Below are positions 22,542-32,302 of a stretch of DNA of 64,000 nt, in pieces. The DNA lies in assembly GCA_963535465.1 (NCBI GenBank), contig CAUSWF010000001.1, positions 1 through 64,000 on the forward strand, read 5' to 3'. Within the stretch, counting starts at the first letter, position 1, and each line of letters opens with the position of its first letter. A program made the translations under genes and the position numbers. The notes under the pieces were generated by a model. That model was not told the origin of the DNA and did not search any database. It saw nothing but the letters and a program-made list of their open reading frames with translations. The stretch is from CAUSWF01 sp963535465 (GTDB lineage Bacteria > Bacillota_I > Bacilli_A > RF39 > UBA660).

Positions 22542-25367
22542 ATGAATATAGAAAATGAAATTATTAACAATAAAGAAAATTTAACTATTAAGTATGCTTC
22601 TAAATTATTGGAACGTTTAGAAATTTTATTAAAGAATTCTAAAGCAGAAACTGATATAGATAAATTCGTATTATTAAAAACTGCAGCTTCTGATTTAGCA
22701 TTTGCGTGTGAATTGTTGATTAAAAGTAAATTGTCGAGATATGGAAATGATAGTTCATATAAGCCATGGGAAAGTCATAATTTAAAGACATGCTACGACA
22801 AATTAAAACAAGAAGATAAAACTTTATTAGAAAATAAAATGTTAGAGAAAAATTATAATATAATTGATGTATTAAGCAATGAAAATACATCACTGGCTTA
22901 TGAAAAAAGATATTTATATGAACAAAATACTGGTATTCCAAATTACAAATTTTTATGTCATTTTGCAAATGCTTTATTAGAATTGGAAAATGAAGATACT
23001 TATAACTTAGAAATAATTGATACTTTAAGTGATAATTTCGATTATACTGTGTTTGATAAAAATAATATTCTTGAAAAACATACTGCTAAAATATTTGAAA
23101 AAGCTAATATATATGACATAGATAATAATTTTGATGGTGAAGAAAGATATATTATAAAAAATATGAAGACATCAGACTATGCATTGTTTTCAGAACTTAT
23201 ATTTAAAAAATTTAGTAATGGAAGAAATTGTAGATCTCATGAATTAAGTGAACTGCATAAAAGATTAGAAGATGCTTGTAAGTTTTTAATTACAAAAGAA
23301 GATTACACTTATAGATATATAGTTGATAATAAAAATATAAATTTTTATTGGACTTTTGATAGCTTACTATCAGGTGAAGAGTTTGATGTAGGAGATAGAT
23401 TGCGTGATATTTATGCTGATTTAGATGATGCATTTAAGAAAAGTAGATATGCAACTACTGAATTTTATGATAAATATGATGAAGTTTATAACTTTGCACA
23501 AAGAATTAAAATTATTAATGATTTACTTTTGGGAAATCGTACTGAAGTTAATACCATAATGACAAATAAAAAAATTTTAATGGAAAAATTTGGATATCAT
23601 TTTATGGAAATAAATTCATTTACTGCGGAAGAAATAAAAAATATTAATATTGATTATTTAATGTTTTTAAAATCATGTATTGATAATAATTTTGATTATG
23701 CAGTTCCTAAAAAAATATTATTGGAAACAGATAAAAATATAATCAATAAAATAAAATATTTTATATTAAATTATCCTGATGAAAGAATACCTATTGCGAT
23801 AGATTATCTAGTGGAGAAGAAAGATAATTATTATATATTAGATCAATTCAAATACAATATTTCAATAAAGTTACAAGAGTCAGGTATTTCTCAAACTAGA
23901 GAAAATATTGATAAATACATAAGTTTAGTTGAACAATTTAATAAGTGTGGATTAGGAAAAGATTTAACTAATTCTATTTTATCTGGAAAAATATTAATGT
24001 CTATGATAAAAATTAATGATTTAGATAAAATAAATTTGTATATCAAATATTTATTTAATCTATATTCTTCTGGCTATTATATAGATAAATTTCATTTTGA
24101 TTTTCTTTCTAAGATATATTTAGAGGATATAAATAAAATAAATGAATTACGAAAAATTTTTAAAAATAATAATCAAAAAGAATTATTCTATCAACAAATT
24201 GGTTATATTTTAGAGATAAATAAAGAACAAATTTATAAAACTCTTGATATAATTAATAAAAATAAAATTCTAAGATTCTATTATAATGATCCTAATTTAT
24301 TTAAAACAGATTTAAATGAATTTCTTCAATTTATTAATGAAATTAATCAGTCAGATAAAATTAAGTTAGATGAAAAATTATCTATAACGAATAAGATTAA
24401 TTTGAAAAAATATAATAATATTGATATGAAGAAAATATATAAAATATTATATAAAAATAATTTATTATTTTTATACAAATATGAAGGTATTATGACTGCT
24501 AATGTTAATGTTATAGATGATTCTGGTTTACTTAATGAATTAATGAGTTATGATTTAATTAAAAATATAAATAGTAGTAGATATAGTGATAGAGATAGAC
24601 ATGGGATTTCTACTTTAGTATATAATATGTTTAATTATAAAGAAATTAAAGATAATTTATTAGATTTGTTAACTAAGAAGATAGTAATTGATAATCCTCA
24701 TATATTAAACAAATTAAAAACTTCATCTGGACTTGAAAACAATATATATAAAATTAATATATATAATACTTGGTATGAGAAAATTGAAAATAATAATATT
24801 TTTATTAATGGAGGAGCATATAATTTAACTGCAGAATTAAAAAGTGAGTTAAAAAATATTCTTTTAAAAGCAATAGAAAATCCTAATTATACAATGTTAG
24901 AGCCATTATCTGAAAGAATAAGAATAATATTTAGTAATAAAGAATTATTAAAAAATATAGATGAAGATATATTAAATAAATATAGTATTAGTTTAATGCA
25001 AAATATAGTTACTAAGTCAAATTTTAAAACAGCAGATTTCTCAAATATAAAGTATTTTAGTAATTTATTTAGAGTTATCTATGAAAATAATTTAAACGTT
25101 GATAAAATGTTAGAATTATTAAATTTATTATATGATTTTGGGAATAGAGGAATTGTTATGCCCTTTGTAACAGAATTATTAACTTTAAATAGCGATGAAA
25201 ATGAATTTGATATTTTAGGCGATAGACATAATTTTAATGATGATTTTATAGAATATCTTATTAATAATATTAATGGCAAAAATATATTTGAAGTAGATGA
25301 TTTTATAAAAAATATTAATACAGTACCTAAAGAACATGATGAAGAAATAAATATGTTAAAAATATAA
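22542..25367 (+). CDS. Very large protein of unknown function with a HEPN-like N-terminus
   Basis: A 941-residue soluble protein, single large frame, no membrane segments. Residues about 40-150 resemble a HEPN-type helical bundle: ASDLAFACELLIKSKL, then ESHNLKTCYDKL, then YEKRYLYEQN. The catalytic RxxxxH of toxin-type HEPN RNases is not evident, so this may be a non-catalytic version. The remaining ~790 residues are asparagine/lysine-rich, helical in appearance, with no family I recognise. It is monocistronic, downstream of the peroxiredoxin terminator, with TATGTTATAAT and GCGGAGAG before the start. A defence-related role is possible but rests only on the HEPN resemblance. Confidence 0.75.
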   Translation: MNIENEIINNKENLTIKYASKLLERLEILLKNSKAETDIDKFVLLKTAASDLAFACELLIKSKLSRYGNDSSYKPWESHNLKTCYDKLKQEDKTLLENKMLEKNYNIIDVLSNENTSLAYEKRYLYEQNTGIPNYKFLCHFANALLELENEDTYNLEIIDTLSDNFDYTVFDKNNILEKHTAKIFEKANIYDIDNNFDGEERYIIKNMKTSDYALFSELIFKKFSNGRNCRSHELSELHKRLEDACKFLITKEDYTYRYIVDNKNINFYWTFDSLLSGEEFDVGDRLRDIYADLDDAFKKSRYATTEFYDKYDEVYNFAQRIKIINDLLLGNRTEVNTIMTNKKILMEKFGYHFMEINSFTAEEIKNINIDYLMFLKSCIDNNFDYAVPKKILLETDKNIINKIKYFILNYPDERIPIAIDYLVEKKDNYYILDQFKYNISIKLQESGISQTRENIDKYISLVEQFNKCGLGKDLTNSILSGKILMSMIKINDLDKINLYIKYLFNLYSSGYYIDKFHFDFLSKIYLEDINKINELRKIFKNNNQKELFYQQIGYILEINKEQIYKTLDIINKNKILRFYYNDPNLFKTDLNEFLQFINEINQSDKIKLDEKLSITNKINLKKYNNIDMKKIYKILYKNNLLFLYKYEGIMTANVNVIDDSGLLNELMSYDLIKNINSSRYSDRDRHGISTLVYNMFNYKEIKDNLLDLLTKKIVIDNPHILNKLKTSSGLENNIYKINIYNTWYEKIENNNIFINGGAYNLTAELKSELKNILLKAIENPNYTMLEPLSERIRIIFSNKELLKNIDEDILNKYSISLMQNIVTKSNFKTADFSNIKYFSNLFRVIYENNLNVDKMLELLNLLYDFGNRGIVMPFVTELLTLNSDENEFDILGDRHNFNDDFIEYLINNINGKNIFEVDDFIKNINTVPKEHDEEINMLKI

Positions 25368-25523
25368 ATAAGAAGTAGATGAAGAAGAAAAATGCTAATT
25401 AAATTATATCTATAAGTAGTTAATTATTATTATCAATTTAATTATATTGTATACTAGACATTTAATTTTTATATTTATTGTTGGAAATAAATAAACATGA
25501 TAGAATATAATTGGTGATAATAA

Positions 25524-28448
25524 ATGAAGAAAAAACTATTTATAGGTATATTTATTTTAGTTATAGTATTTATTTTATTCTTTTATAAATCTTGTTCTAG
25601 CAAGCGAGAAGTAAGTTTTATTGTGGACGGTAAAATAGTTTCTAAAAATACTATTAAAGATAATAAAGTTGTTAAGCCAAATATTCCAGTAAAAGAAGGT
25701 TATAAGTTTATTGGTTGGTACGATAATAATAAATTATTTGATTTTAAAAAGAAAATTAATAAAAATATTACATTAGAAGCAAGATGGGAAAAGGTAGATT
25801 TTCAGGAAAAAATTTATACTGTTAGATTTTTGATAGATGGAGATTTAATTAAATCTGAAACAACAAAAGATTATATTAAAAAGCCTGATATGGTAGATAA
25901 AGAAGGTTATGAATTTGTTGGTTGGTATTTAGATGGAAAACTATTTGATTTTAATACTAAGATCGAAGAAGATGTAAATTTAAAGGGTTATTATAAGAAA
26001 AAAGAAGTTTTAGTTAATAATACAGTTAAAAAAGTTTTTCAAAATAAGAAAAAAAGTTCTGATAAGATAAAAAATAAAGGAGATAAAGAATCTCCAATTA
26101 TAAAAAATATAGATATTTTAAAAACTACAAATAGTATCAAAATTAATGTAGAAGCAAGAGATAATTCTGGTGAAGTTTATTATGAATATAAAATAGATAA
26201 TGGTAATTATCAAAGTAGCAATTCATTTAATCAGTTAATTCATAATAAAAAATATAAAGTAGTTATAAAAATATATGATAAATACGGTAATACAAAAATT
26301 ATAGAAAAAGAAATAAAAACTAATGAATTAAAGATTAATTACAAATTATCTACTAAAGAGTTAACTAATGATAGTGTTGTAGTTGATTTTGAAAAAGATA
26401 ATAATAATATTTATTATTCAAATGATGGTATAAATTATCTAAAAGTTGAAGGTAATTTAAATATTTCAGAAAATAAAGTTTTATATGTTAAAAAAACGGA
26501 TGGTGTGAATACTGTTTTAGATGTAATTAAAATAGAAAATATAGATAAAGAAAAGCCTAATATTACTAAATTTGATATAGAAACATCCACTAAGATGATT
26601 AGTATCGATGCTTCTGCAACTGATAATTCTGGTGAAGTAACATATCAATATAAGTTAAATGATGGTAATTATCAAAATTCAAATATTTTTGATAATTTGA
26701 AGGATAATACTTTATATGAAGTTGAAATACAAGCTATAGATAAAGTTGGTAATGTTTCTAATAATAAAAAAACAATTCAAACAAAAAAATTATCAGAACC
26801 TGTACTAAGTTTATCTAATAGCACATTTACAAAAGATAGTGTTTTTGTAACAGTAGGAAATATGCTTTCTGAAATTAAATGCACATATTCATATGAGCAA
26901 ATAAAAGATAAAGAATATAAAGATCCTATTAAATTAGATGAAAATACTACTTTAAAAGTTAAGTTTAGTGATGGATATAATGAAAAGGTTACTAGTATTA
27001 GTGTTACAAATATAGATAAAGAAAAGCCAGTTATTAATAATCTATCTTTAGTTGAAACAACTAGAAGTATAAAAGCAACTATTAATGCTTTGGATAATTT
27101 ATCAGGAATTGATACATATAGTTATTATATAGATGATGAATTAAAATATACAGGAACTAATCAAACATATTTATTTGATAATTTAATTAGTAATAAAGAA
27201 TATAATATAAAAGTTGAAGTTAAAGATAAAGCAGGTAATATCAATACATATAAAAATACTATTAAAACTAAACAATTAGGTAAAATAGTTGGAATAGTAG
27301 ATAAAGAAGAATATGCTAAAGAAAAGAGAGTAACTATTAAGATTGATAGTTTAACTGATGGAAATATTTATTCATATTTACTTGATACTGATTATATTAA
27401 AATTAATACTTTAGAAACTGATATTATATTAAGAAAAGATAAAGAAATTAAATTAAAAGTAAGTGATGGATATAATGAAAAAATTACTAAAGTTATTGTA
27501 GATAAAATAGATAATAAGGCTCCTGAAGTAACAGAGTCTAAATTATCAGTAAAATCACATGAAATTAGTGTTGAATTAAATGCAATAGATAAAGGAAATC
27601 CTACTGCTTCTGGAATAAAAGGATATCAGTATAAATTAATGTTAGCAGATTCTACTATAGTAAAAGATTATACTGAATTAACAACTAAATCAAAATATAC
27701 ATTTAAAGATGTGAATAGTTCTACATCATATAAAATAGGTGTTAAATTAATCGATAATCTTTTAAATGAAGTTGAATATGTAACTGATACTAAAGAAACA
27801 TTAGTTGGATGTTTTACAGTAACAAGTAATGGAGTAATTACAGATTATTTAGATAGTTGTGATAGGAAATTAGTAATACCTAAAAAATTTAATGGTATAA
27901 CAATTACTGAAATAGGAGATGAAGCTTTCTTTAATAAAGGTATAAAGAGTTTAGAATTACATGATGGAATTAAAAAGATTGGTAATAATGCATTTTATCA
28001 AAATCCATTTAATGAAACAGATAAATTAGAAATACCATCTAGTGTAGAAGAAATTGGTACTTATGCATTTGCTAATATTACTGATGGTACAAATAAACTT
28101 AATGCTACAATAAGATCTAAATATTTAGGTGATACTTCTTTTGCAGGTAACTCATTTAAGAACTTAATACTTGATGGAGTAGAAACTATAGGTAAATCAA
28201 CATTTAGAGCATGTAGAATTGATAATATAACAATTAAAGAAGGTTTAAAGAAGATAGATTCTCATGCCTTTAGAAATGCTAGAATGAAGAATATAATTTT
28301 ACCAAAATCATTAGAAACAATTGGTTCTAGTGCATTCCAACAAGTTATTGGTCCTTTAAAAGTTAATATAAAGAAACCAAATAATTCAATTTCTGGTGCT
28401 CCATGGGGTAATACGACAGGAACTATAAATTGGAATTATAATGAGTAA
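25524..28448 (+). CDS. Extracellular InlB-repeat / Ig-like / leucine-rich repeat surface protein
   Basis: A 974-residue surface protein. A hydrophobic N-terminal segment (about 5-24) ending in KSCSS acts as signal or anchor. Two InlB B-repeat (Listeria-Bacteroides) units follow at about 30-90 and 98-155, each with the GYxFxGWYxxxxLFDF signature. Repeated Ig/FN3-like units then occur, marked by DKEKPxI and DxxGEVxYxYK phrases (about 195-760). BspA-type LRR_5 repeats close the protein (ITEIGDEAFF, IKKIGNNAFY, VEEIGTYAFA, IGSSAFQQ). No LPXTG motif is present, so anchoring is probably by the N-terminus. Adhesion or host-glycan contact is inferred from these modules. Confidence 0.85.
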   Translation: MKKKLFIGIFILVIVFILFFYKSCSSKREVSFIVDGKIVSKNTIKDNKVVKPNIPVKEGYKFIGWYDNNKLFDFKKKINKNITLEARWEKVDFQEKIYTVRFLIDGDLIKSETTKDYIKKPDMVDKEGYEFVGWYLDGKLFDFNTKIEEDVNLKGYYKKKEVLVNNTVKKVFQNKKKSSDKIKNKGDKESPIIKNIDILKTTNSIKINVEARDNSGEVYYEYKIDNGNYQSSNSFNQLIHNKKYKVVIKIYDKYGNTKIIEKEIKTNELKINYKLSTKELTNDSVVVDFEKDNNNIYYSNDGINYLKVEGNLNISENKVLYVKKTDGVNTVLDVIKIENIDKEKPNITKFDIETSTKMISIDASATDNSGEVTYQYKLNDGNYQNSNIFDNLKDNTLYEVEIQAIDKVGNVSNNKKTIQTKKLSEPVLSLSNSTFTKDSVFVTVGNMLSEIKCTYSYEQIKDKEYKDPIKLDENTTLKVKFSDGYNEKVTSISVTNIDKEKPVINNLSLVETTRSIKATINALDNLSGIDTYSYYIDDELKYTGTNQTYLFDNLISNKEYNIKVEVKDKAGNINTYKNTIKTKQLGKIVGIVDKEEYAKEKRVTIKIDSLTDGNIYSYLLDTDYIKINTLETDIILRKDKEIKLKVSDGYNEKITKVIVDKIDNKAPEVTESKLSVKSHEISVELNAIDKGNPTASGIKGYQYKLMLADSTIVKDYTELTTKSKYTFKDVNSSTSYKIGVKLIDNLLNEVEYVTDTKETLVGCFTVTSNGVITDYLDSCDRKLVIPKKFNGITITEIGDEAFFNKGIKSLELHDGIKKIGNNAFYQNPFNETDKLEIPSSVEEIGTYAFANITDGTNKLNATIRSKYLGDTSFAGNSFKNLILDGVETIGKSTFRACRIDNITIKEGLKKIDSHAFRNARMKNIILPKSLETIGSSAFQQVIGPLKVNIKKPNNSISGAPWGNTTGTINWNYNE

Positions 28449-28472
28449 GACTATAGTTAGCTATAGTCTTTT
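28447..28472 (+). terminator. Terminator after the surface protein gene
   Basis: AAGACTATAG pairs with CTATAGTCTT around TTAG, followed by TT. Confidence 0.8.
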
Positions 28473-28528
28473 GATTGTAATTTATAAAAAAATATGATAT
28501 AATATGGCAACTATTGAGGTGAAATATA

Positions 28529-30316
28529 GTGATTAAAAATTTTAAATTTAATAATAAAATATTAAAGATACTGGCTAGTACAAGTTGTGTACTTCTTTTA
28601 TCAGGATGTAACAGAGAAATAATAGATTTAGAATATGGACTAGAATCAGGTGTTATAGTAGGTGATAATACATCTATATTGTTTAATGTTGAAAGTTGGA
28701 AAGATTATCAAGGAGAACAATATAAAATAGTTACTAAAGATGGTTTAGTTATGTTAACATCGTCATTTGATACTGATTTATTCTATGGTAAAAATAATAA
28801 ATCTTTAGCAGAAGAATATGCTAAAAATGCAGTTTCTTTAAATGGAGAAATTAATTATATTGGTGATTTTTCTGATAATGAAAGTAATTTTAATAAAAAT
28901 ATAATTGATACTGATTATTCTTTTAATAAAGCTGTTGTATTTAATGGTAATAGAGCAACTGTTATTAACATTACTAATTGGAAAACTTATGAGGGAGAAC
29001 AAATACAAGTAAAAACAGAGGATGGTATAACAATGCTGTTGTCTAGTTATAATACTAAGTTATTTTATGATATTAATTGCAAAATAAAGGCAGAACAAGT
29101 CGCAGCTATGTATGTTGGAAGTGATGGAGTTGTATCTATATATGGAAAAGATACAGATAGTAGTTTATACAATTATAATATATTAGATATTAATTATGGA
29201 TTTAATAAAGCAATAATTTTAAAAGATAAAGTCGCAACTATTGTAAATGTGGAATTTTGGAATGATTATGAGGGTGAACAAATACAACTTAGAATTAAGG
29301 ATGGCCCATTACTACTTACTTCTACATATGATACATTTTTAGTAAATGATTTGGCTAGCGAACATGATATTAAAGAAATAGCTGAAATGTTAAGTGATAA
29401 GGTAGTTGATTACACCAATGCTGATTATAATATGTTTGCACTACATAATTATGATTTTGTAGATTTTAAATATGGCTTTGCTCATGCTGTTATATCTAAT
29501 AAAAATATGGCATCAGGATTTGATATAGAAAAATGGAAAACTTATAATGGCGAACAGATACAACTTACATTACCATCTGGAGATGTTATTTTAACTTCTT
29601 CCATGTTTGCTGATTTGTTTAATGATGGAAATGATAAAATGAATACTTCAACTTTGATAAATAATTATTCTACTAATGAAGTTACAAATACTATAAAAGA
29701 TCCAAAACAAACTGAATTAATAAATTATGAATTCTTTGATTTGGTATATAAGTATAAGTATGCACTTAAGGTAGAGTCTGGTAATGTTACTATTATTCCT
29801 ATAAATAAATGGAAAGATTATGATAATGAAAATAATAGTGATGATAAGAAAGATAATAATAGAACTAATAATTGCGAACAAATACAATTAAAATTACCAG
29901 ATAATACTAAAATACTTACTACGGCATATGATACGATATTAGTTAATAATGTTAGTGATATAAAGAAAATCGCAGAGTTATTTAGAGGGGAAAATGGAGT
30001 TATTACAGATTTAACTAGTGTTTTTGGTGAACCAAATCCTTCTGCATTTAATTTAGATTTTTTAGATTTTAGTTGGAAATTTAATTATGCTATTTCTAAC
30101 AATGGTCAAAATAGTCAGATATTTGAGATATCATCTTGGTTTGATTATACTGACGGGGAACAGGTTAAATTAAAATTTAAAGAAGATAGTGGTATTTTGG
30201 CTTCATATGTAAATACTACGTTAATATCTACAGATAGTGAAGAAAAAGTAGAAGCTTTAGCTAGAGCTTTTGCAGGTGAAGTTAAAACAGATAATAAAGT
30301 ATATAAATATAAGTAA
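28529..30316 (+). CDS. Lipoprotein built from six copies of an unrecognised repeat
   Basis: A 595-residue lipoprotein with lipobox LLLSGC near residues 22-27. The mature part is made of about six units of 85-105 residues. Each has a YGFNKAVI-like strand, then WKxYxGEQ, then a strand ending LTSSYDTxLF. The WxxYxGEQ cores are WKDYQGEQ, WKTYEGEQ, WNDYEGEQ, WKTYNGEQ, a fifth unit split by an Asn/Asp/Lys-rich insert, and WFDYTDGEQ. I do not recognise the repeat as a named domain. The start is GTG with TTGAGGTG upstream. It converges on the metallopeptidase gene and shares its terminator. Confidence 0.8.
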   Translation: MIKNFKFNNKILKILASTSCVLLLSGCNREIIDLEYGLESGVIVGDNTSILFNVESWKDYQGEQYKIVTKDGLVMLTSSFDTDLFYGKNNKSLAEEYAKNAVSLNGEINYIGDFSDNESNFNKNIIDTDYSFNKAVVFNGNRATVINITNWKTYEGEQIQVKTEDGITMLLSSYNTKLFYDINCKIKAEQVAAMYVGSDGVVSIYGKDTDSSLYNYNILDINYGFNKAIILKDKVATIVNVEFWNDYEGEQIQLRIKDGPLLLTSTYDTFLVNDLASEHDIKEIAEMLSDKVVDYTNADYNMFALHNYDFVDFKYGFAHAVISNKNMASGFDIEKWKTYNGEQIQLTLPSGDVILTSSMFADLFNDGNDKMNTSTLINNYSTNEVTNTIKDPKQTELINYEFFDLVYKYKYALKVESGNVTIIPINKWKDYDNENNSDDKKDNNRTNNCEQIQLKLPDNTKILTTAYDTILVNNVSDIKKIAELFRGENGVITDLTSVFGEPNPSAFNLDFLDFSWKFNYAISNNGQNSQIFEISSWFDYTDGEQVKLKFKEDSGILASYVNTTLISTDSEEKVEALARAFAGEVKTDNKVYKYK

Positions 30317-30317
30317 T

Positions 30318-30345
30318 AAAAAGAAATCATTAATGATTTCTTTTT
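30318..30345. terminator. Bidirectional terminator between the lipoprotein and metallopeptidase genes
   Basis: Perfect palindrome: AAAAAGAAATCATT pairs with AATGATTTCTTTTT. It is symmetric and so serves both convergent genes. Confidence 0.85.
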
Positions 30346-31459
30346 AGTTTACAAATTTATTCCATGATATTGCTTTAGAACTATTAACTGTATCAAAAGC
30401 ATTATCAATTTGTTTAATTAGGACTCTTGCTTTACAAGATAATGGGCTATCAGGATATTTTAAAAATTCATTGCCTCCACTAATATATGGTCTCATAAGT
30501 CTAGGGAATAATGTTGCTCTATCTTCTTTATAATTGGTTTGTCCATAGTCAGCTACAAAGTATGCTGTTTGAGCATTATTATATTTAAAATTTAGTGATG
30601 AATCATGGTTTCCATATGTATATCCAGCTGGGTTACATTTTACATATTCATCTTCTGGAGATGCTGGATACATTTTAGTTGAAATATAATTATCGATATA
30701 ATGCAGTATTTCATGATGTAGTGTTTCTTCAAATAAATAACTACTAGTTGCGACACTTATAACAACATTACTTAAAAATTCACTATCACTTAGACCATAT
30801 AGTCCATTATGTATTTGATCTAAAAGATTTAATGTTAGTGACATGCCATTAGAATTAAATTCTTTAAAGAACCCTGCAGGATATCTTGATAGAATATAAT
30901 CTATTTCATTTAGTACTTTTTTAAGTTTTACTTCATCGTATATAGCAGTACCTGTACTCCAACCAACTCTTGTTCTACTTTGATCTCTAACCATGAATTT
31001 AACTCCATACCTATATGTCATTGATGCTATTTTTTCATCATTTAATTCTTTTTCTGTTTTAACAGGAATAGGAGATGGTGTTGGTGATGGAGTTGGTGCT
31101 TGTGTTGGAGTAGGTTGTGGTTTATACGTTGGCTTTGGACTTGGCTTTGGTGTTGACTTTGGATTAGTAGATGGTTTTACTTCTTCTTTTGTGTTGTTTT
31201 TACTTAACTTATCATCTAATTTATATGAAGTATCTTTCTTTTTTTCTACTTTTACTTCATCAATTTGTTCTACTTCTTTTTTATCATTTATTTCATTATT
31301 ATTATCTTTTTCTTTTGTATTTAATTTATTGTTATCATTTATAGTGATATTGTTTTTTTCTTTACTAGACTTTTTTATATTCTTTTTACTAAATATACTT
31401 ATTATAGATATTATTAGTAATATAAATATTATTAACATAATTATTATTTTCTTTTTCAT
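30344..31459 (-). CDS. Secreted or membrane-anchored putative zinc metallopeptidase
   Basis: A 371-residue protein. An N-terminal hydrophobic segment (about 3-24) is followed by a long Lys/Asn/Glu-rich stretch and a Pro/Thr/Ser/Lys stalk (about 90-135) typical of wall-spanning regions. The C-terminal domain contains ETLHHEILHYID (an HExxH zinc motif) and, about 50 residues later, TNYKEDRATLFPRLM, whose glutamate or aspartate may be the third ligand, as in gluzincin-like folds. The start at 31459 is chosen for the upstream GAAGGTAGAG; an ATG at 31489 has no site. Substrate unknown. Confidence 0.75.
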   Translation of the reverse strand: MKKKIIIMLIIFILLIISIISIFSKKNIKKSSKEKNNITINDNNKLNTKEKDNNNEINDKKEVEQIDEVKVEKKKDTSYKLDDKLSKNNTKEEVKPSTNPKSTPKPSPKPTYKPQPTPTQAPTPSPTPSPIPVKTEKELNDEKIASMTYRYGVKFMVRDQSRTRVGWSTGTAIYDEVKLKKVLNEIDYILSRYPAGFFKEFNSNGMSLTLNLLDQIHNGLYGLSDSEFLSNVVISVATSSYLFEETLHHEILHYIDNYISTKMYPASPEDEYVKCNPAGYTYGNHDSSLNFKYNNAQTAYFVADYGQTNYKEDRATLFPRLMRPYISGGNEFLKYPDSPLSCKARVLIKQIDNAFDTVNSSKAISWNKFVN

Positions 31460-31622
31460 AATCTCTACCTTCTGATGATATATTATCATATAATAATATT
31501 TATAAATATTTAAATAAAAATATATGTATAAACTTTACGTATTTTAACATATATAATTTTATTATTAGATTTGTATTAGTAAAAACATTATGTTAAAATT
31601 ATTTGGTAAATAAGGGTGTTAA

Positions 31623-32291
31623 ATGAAAGATAAATTATTAAAATTACAAGATATAAAATATAAATCATTTCAGGAAAGATTGATACCTAATATTGATAAA
31701 AATGTAATTATTGGGATAAAGATACCAGTATTAAGAAAATTAGCTAAAGAAATGATAAAAGACGAAAGCTATATAAAGTTTTTAGATAGTTTGCCACATG
31801 TTTATTTAGAAGAAAATTTGTTGCATGCTATATTGGTATCTGAGTTAAAAGATTATGATCAATGTATATTTAGATTAAATTTATTTTTACCATACATTGA
31901 TAATTGGGAAGTTTGTGATATTATTTCACCAAGAGTATTTAAAAATAATAATATAAAATTAATTGATGAAATAAAAAAATGGCTAAATAGTAAAGATGAA
32001 TATATAATAAGATTTGGTATAGAGATTTTAATGATGTATTATTTAGATGATAATTTTGATATAAGTTATCATTATTTAGTTTCTAAAATTAGAAGTAGTG
32101 ATTACTATGTTAATATGATGATAGCTTGGTATTTTGCTACTGCATTAGCTAAAAAGTGGGACAATTCAATAAAATATCTAGAAGAAAACAAATTAGATAA
32201 ATGGACTCATAATAAAACAATTCAAAAAGCTATAGAAAGTTATAGAATAACTAAAGAACAAAAAGAATATTTAAGACAATTAAAAATATAA
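31623..32291 (+). CDS. DNA alkylation repair protein, AlkD-like HEAT-repeat glycosylase
   Basis: A 222-residue all-helical protein of the AlkD/AlkC-type family, which removes alkylated bases such as N7- and N3-alkylpurines. The sequence follows short HEAT-like helical pairs: IGIKIPVLRKLAKEM, DYDQCIFRLNLFLPYIDNWEVCD with the active-site-region tryptophan and aspartate, and YYVNMMIAWYFATALAKKW. It lies beside a VanZ/RDD gene 11 bases downstream. The ribosome site (AAGGGTGTTAA) is adequate. Confidence 0.85.
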   Translation: MKDKLLKLQDIKYKSFQERLIPNIDKNVIIGIKIPVLRKLAKEMIKDESYIKFLDSLPHVYLEENLLHAILVSELKDYDQCIFRLNLFLPYIDNWEVCDIISPRVFKNNNIKLIDEIKKWLNSKDEYIIRFGIEILMMYYLDDNFDISYHYLVSKIRSSDYYVNMMIAWYFATALAKKWDNSIKYLEENKLDKWTHNKTIQKAIESYRITKEQKEYLRQLKI

Positions 32292-32302
32292 TAAGGAGTA
32301 AT

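Noticed and set aside
30993..31475. 160-codon plus-strand frame with glycine/valine repeats
   Set aside because: It is the antisense of the proline-rich stalk of the metallopeptidase and has no ribosome site.
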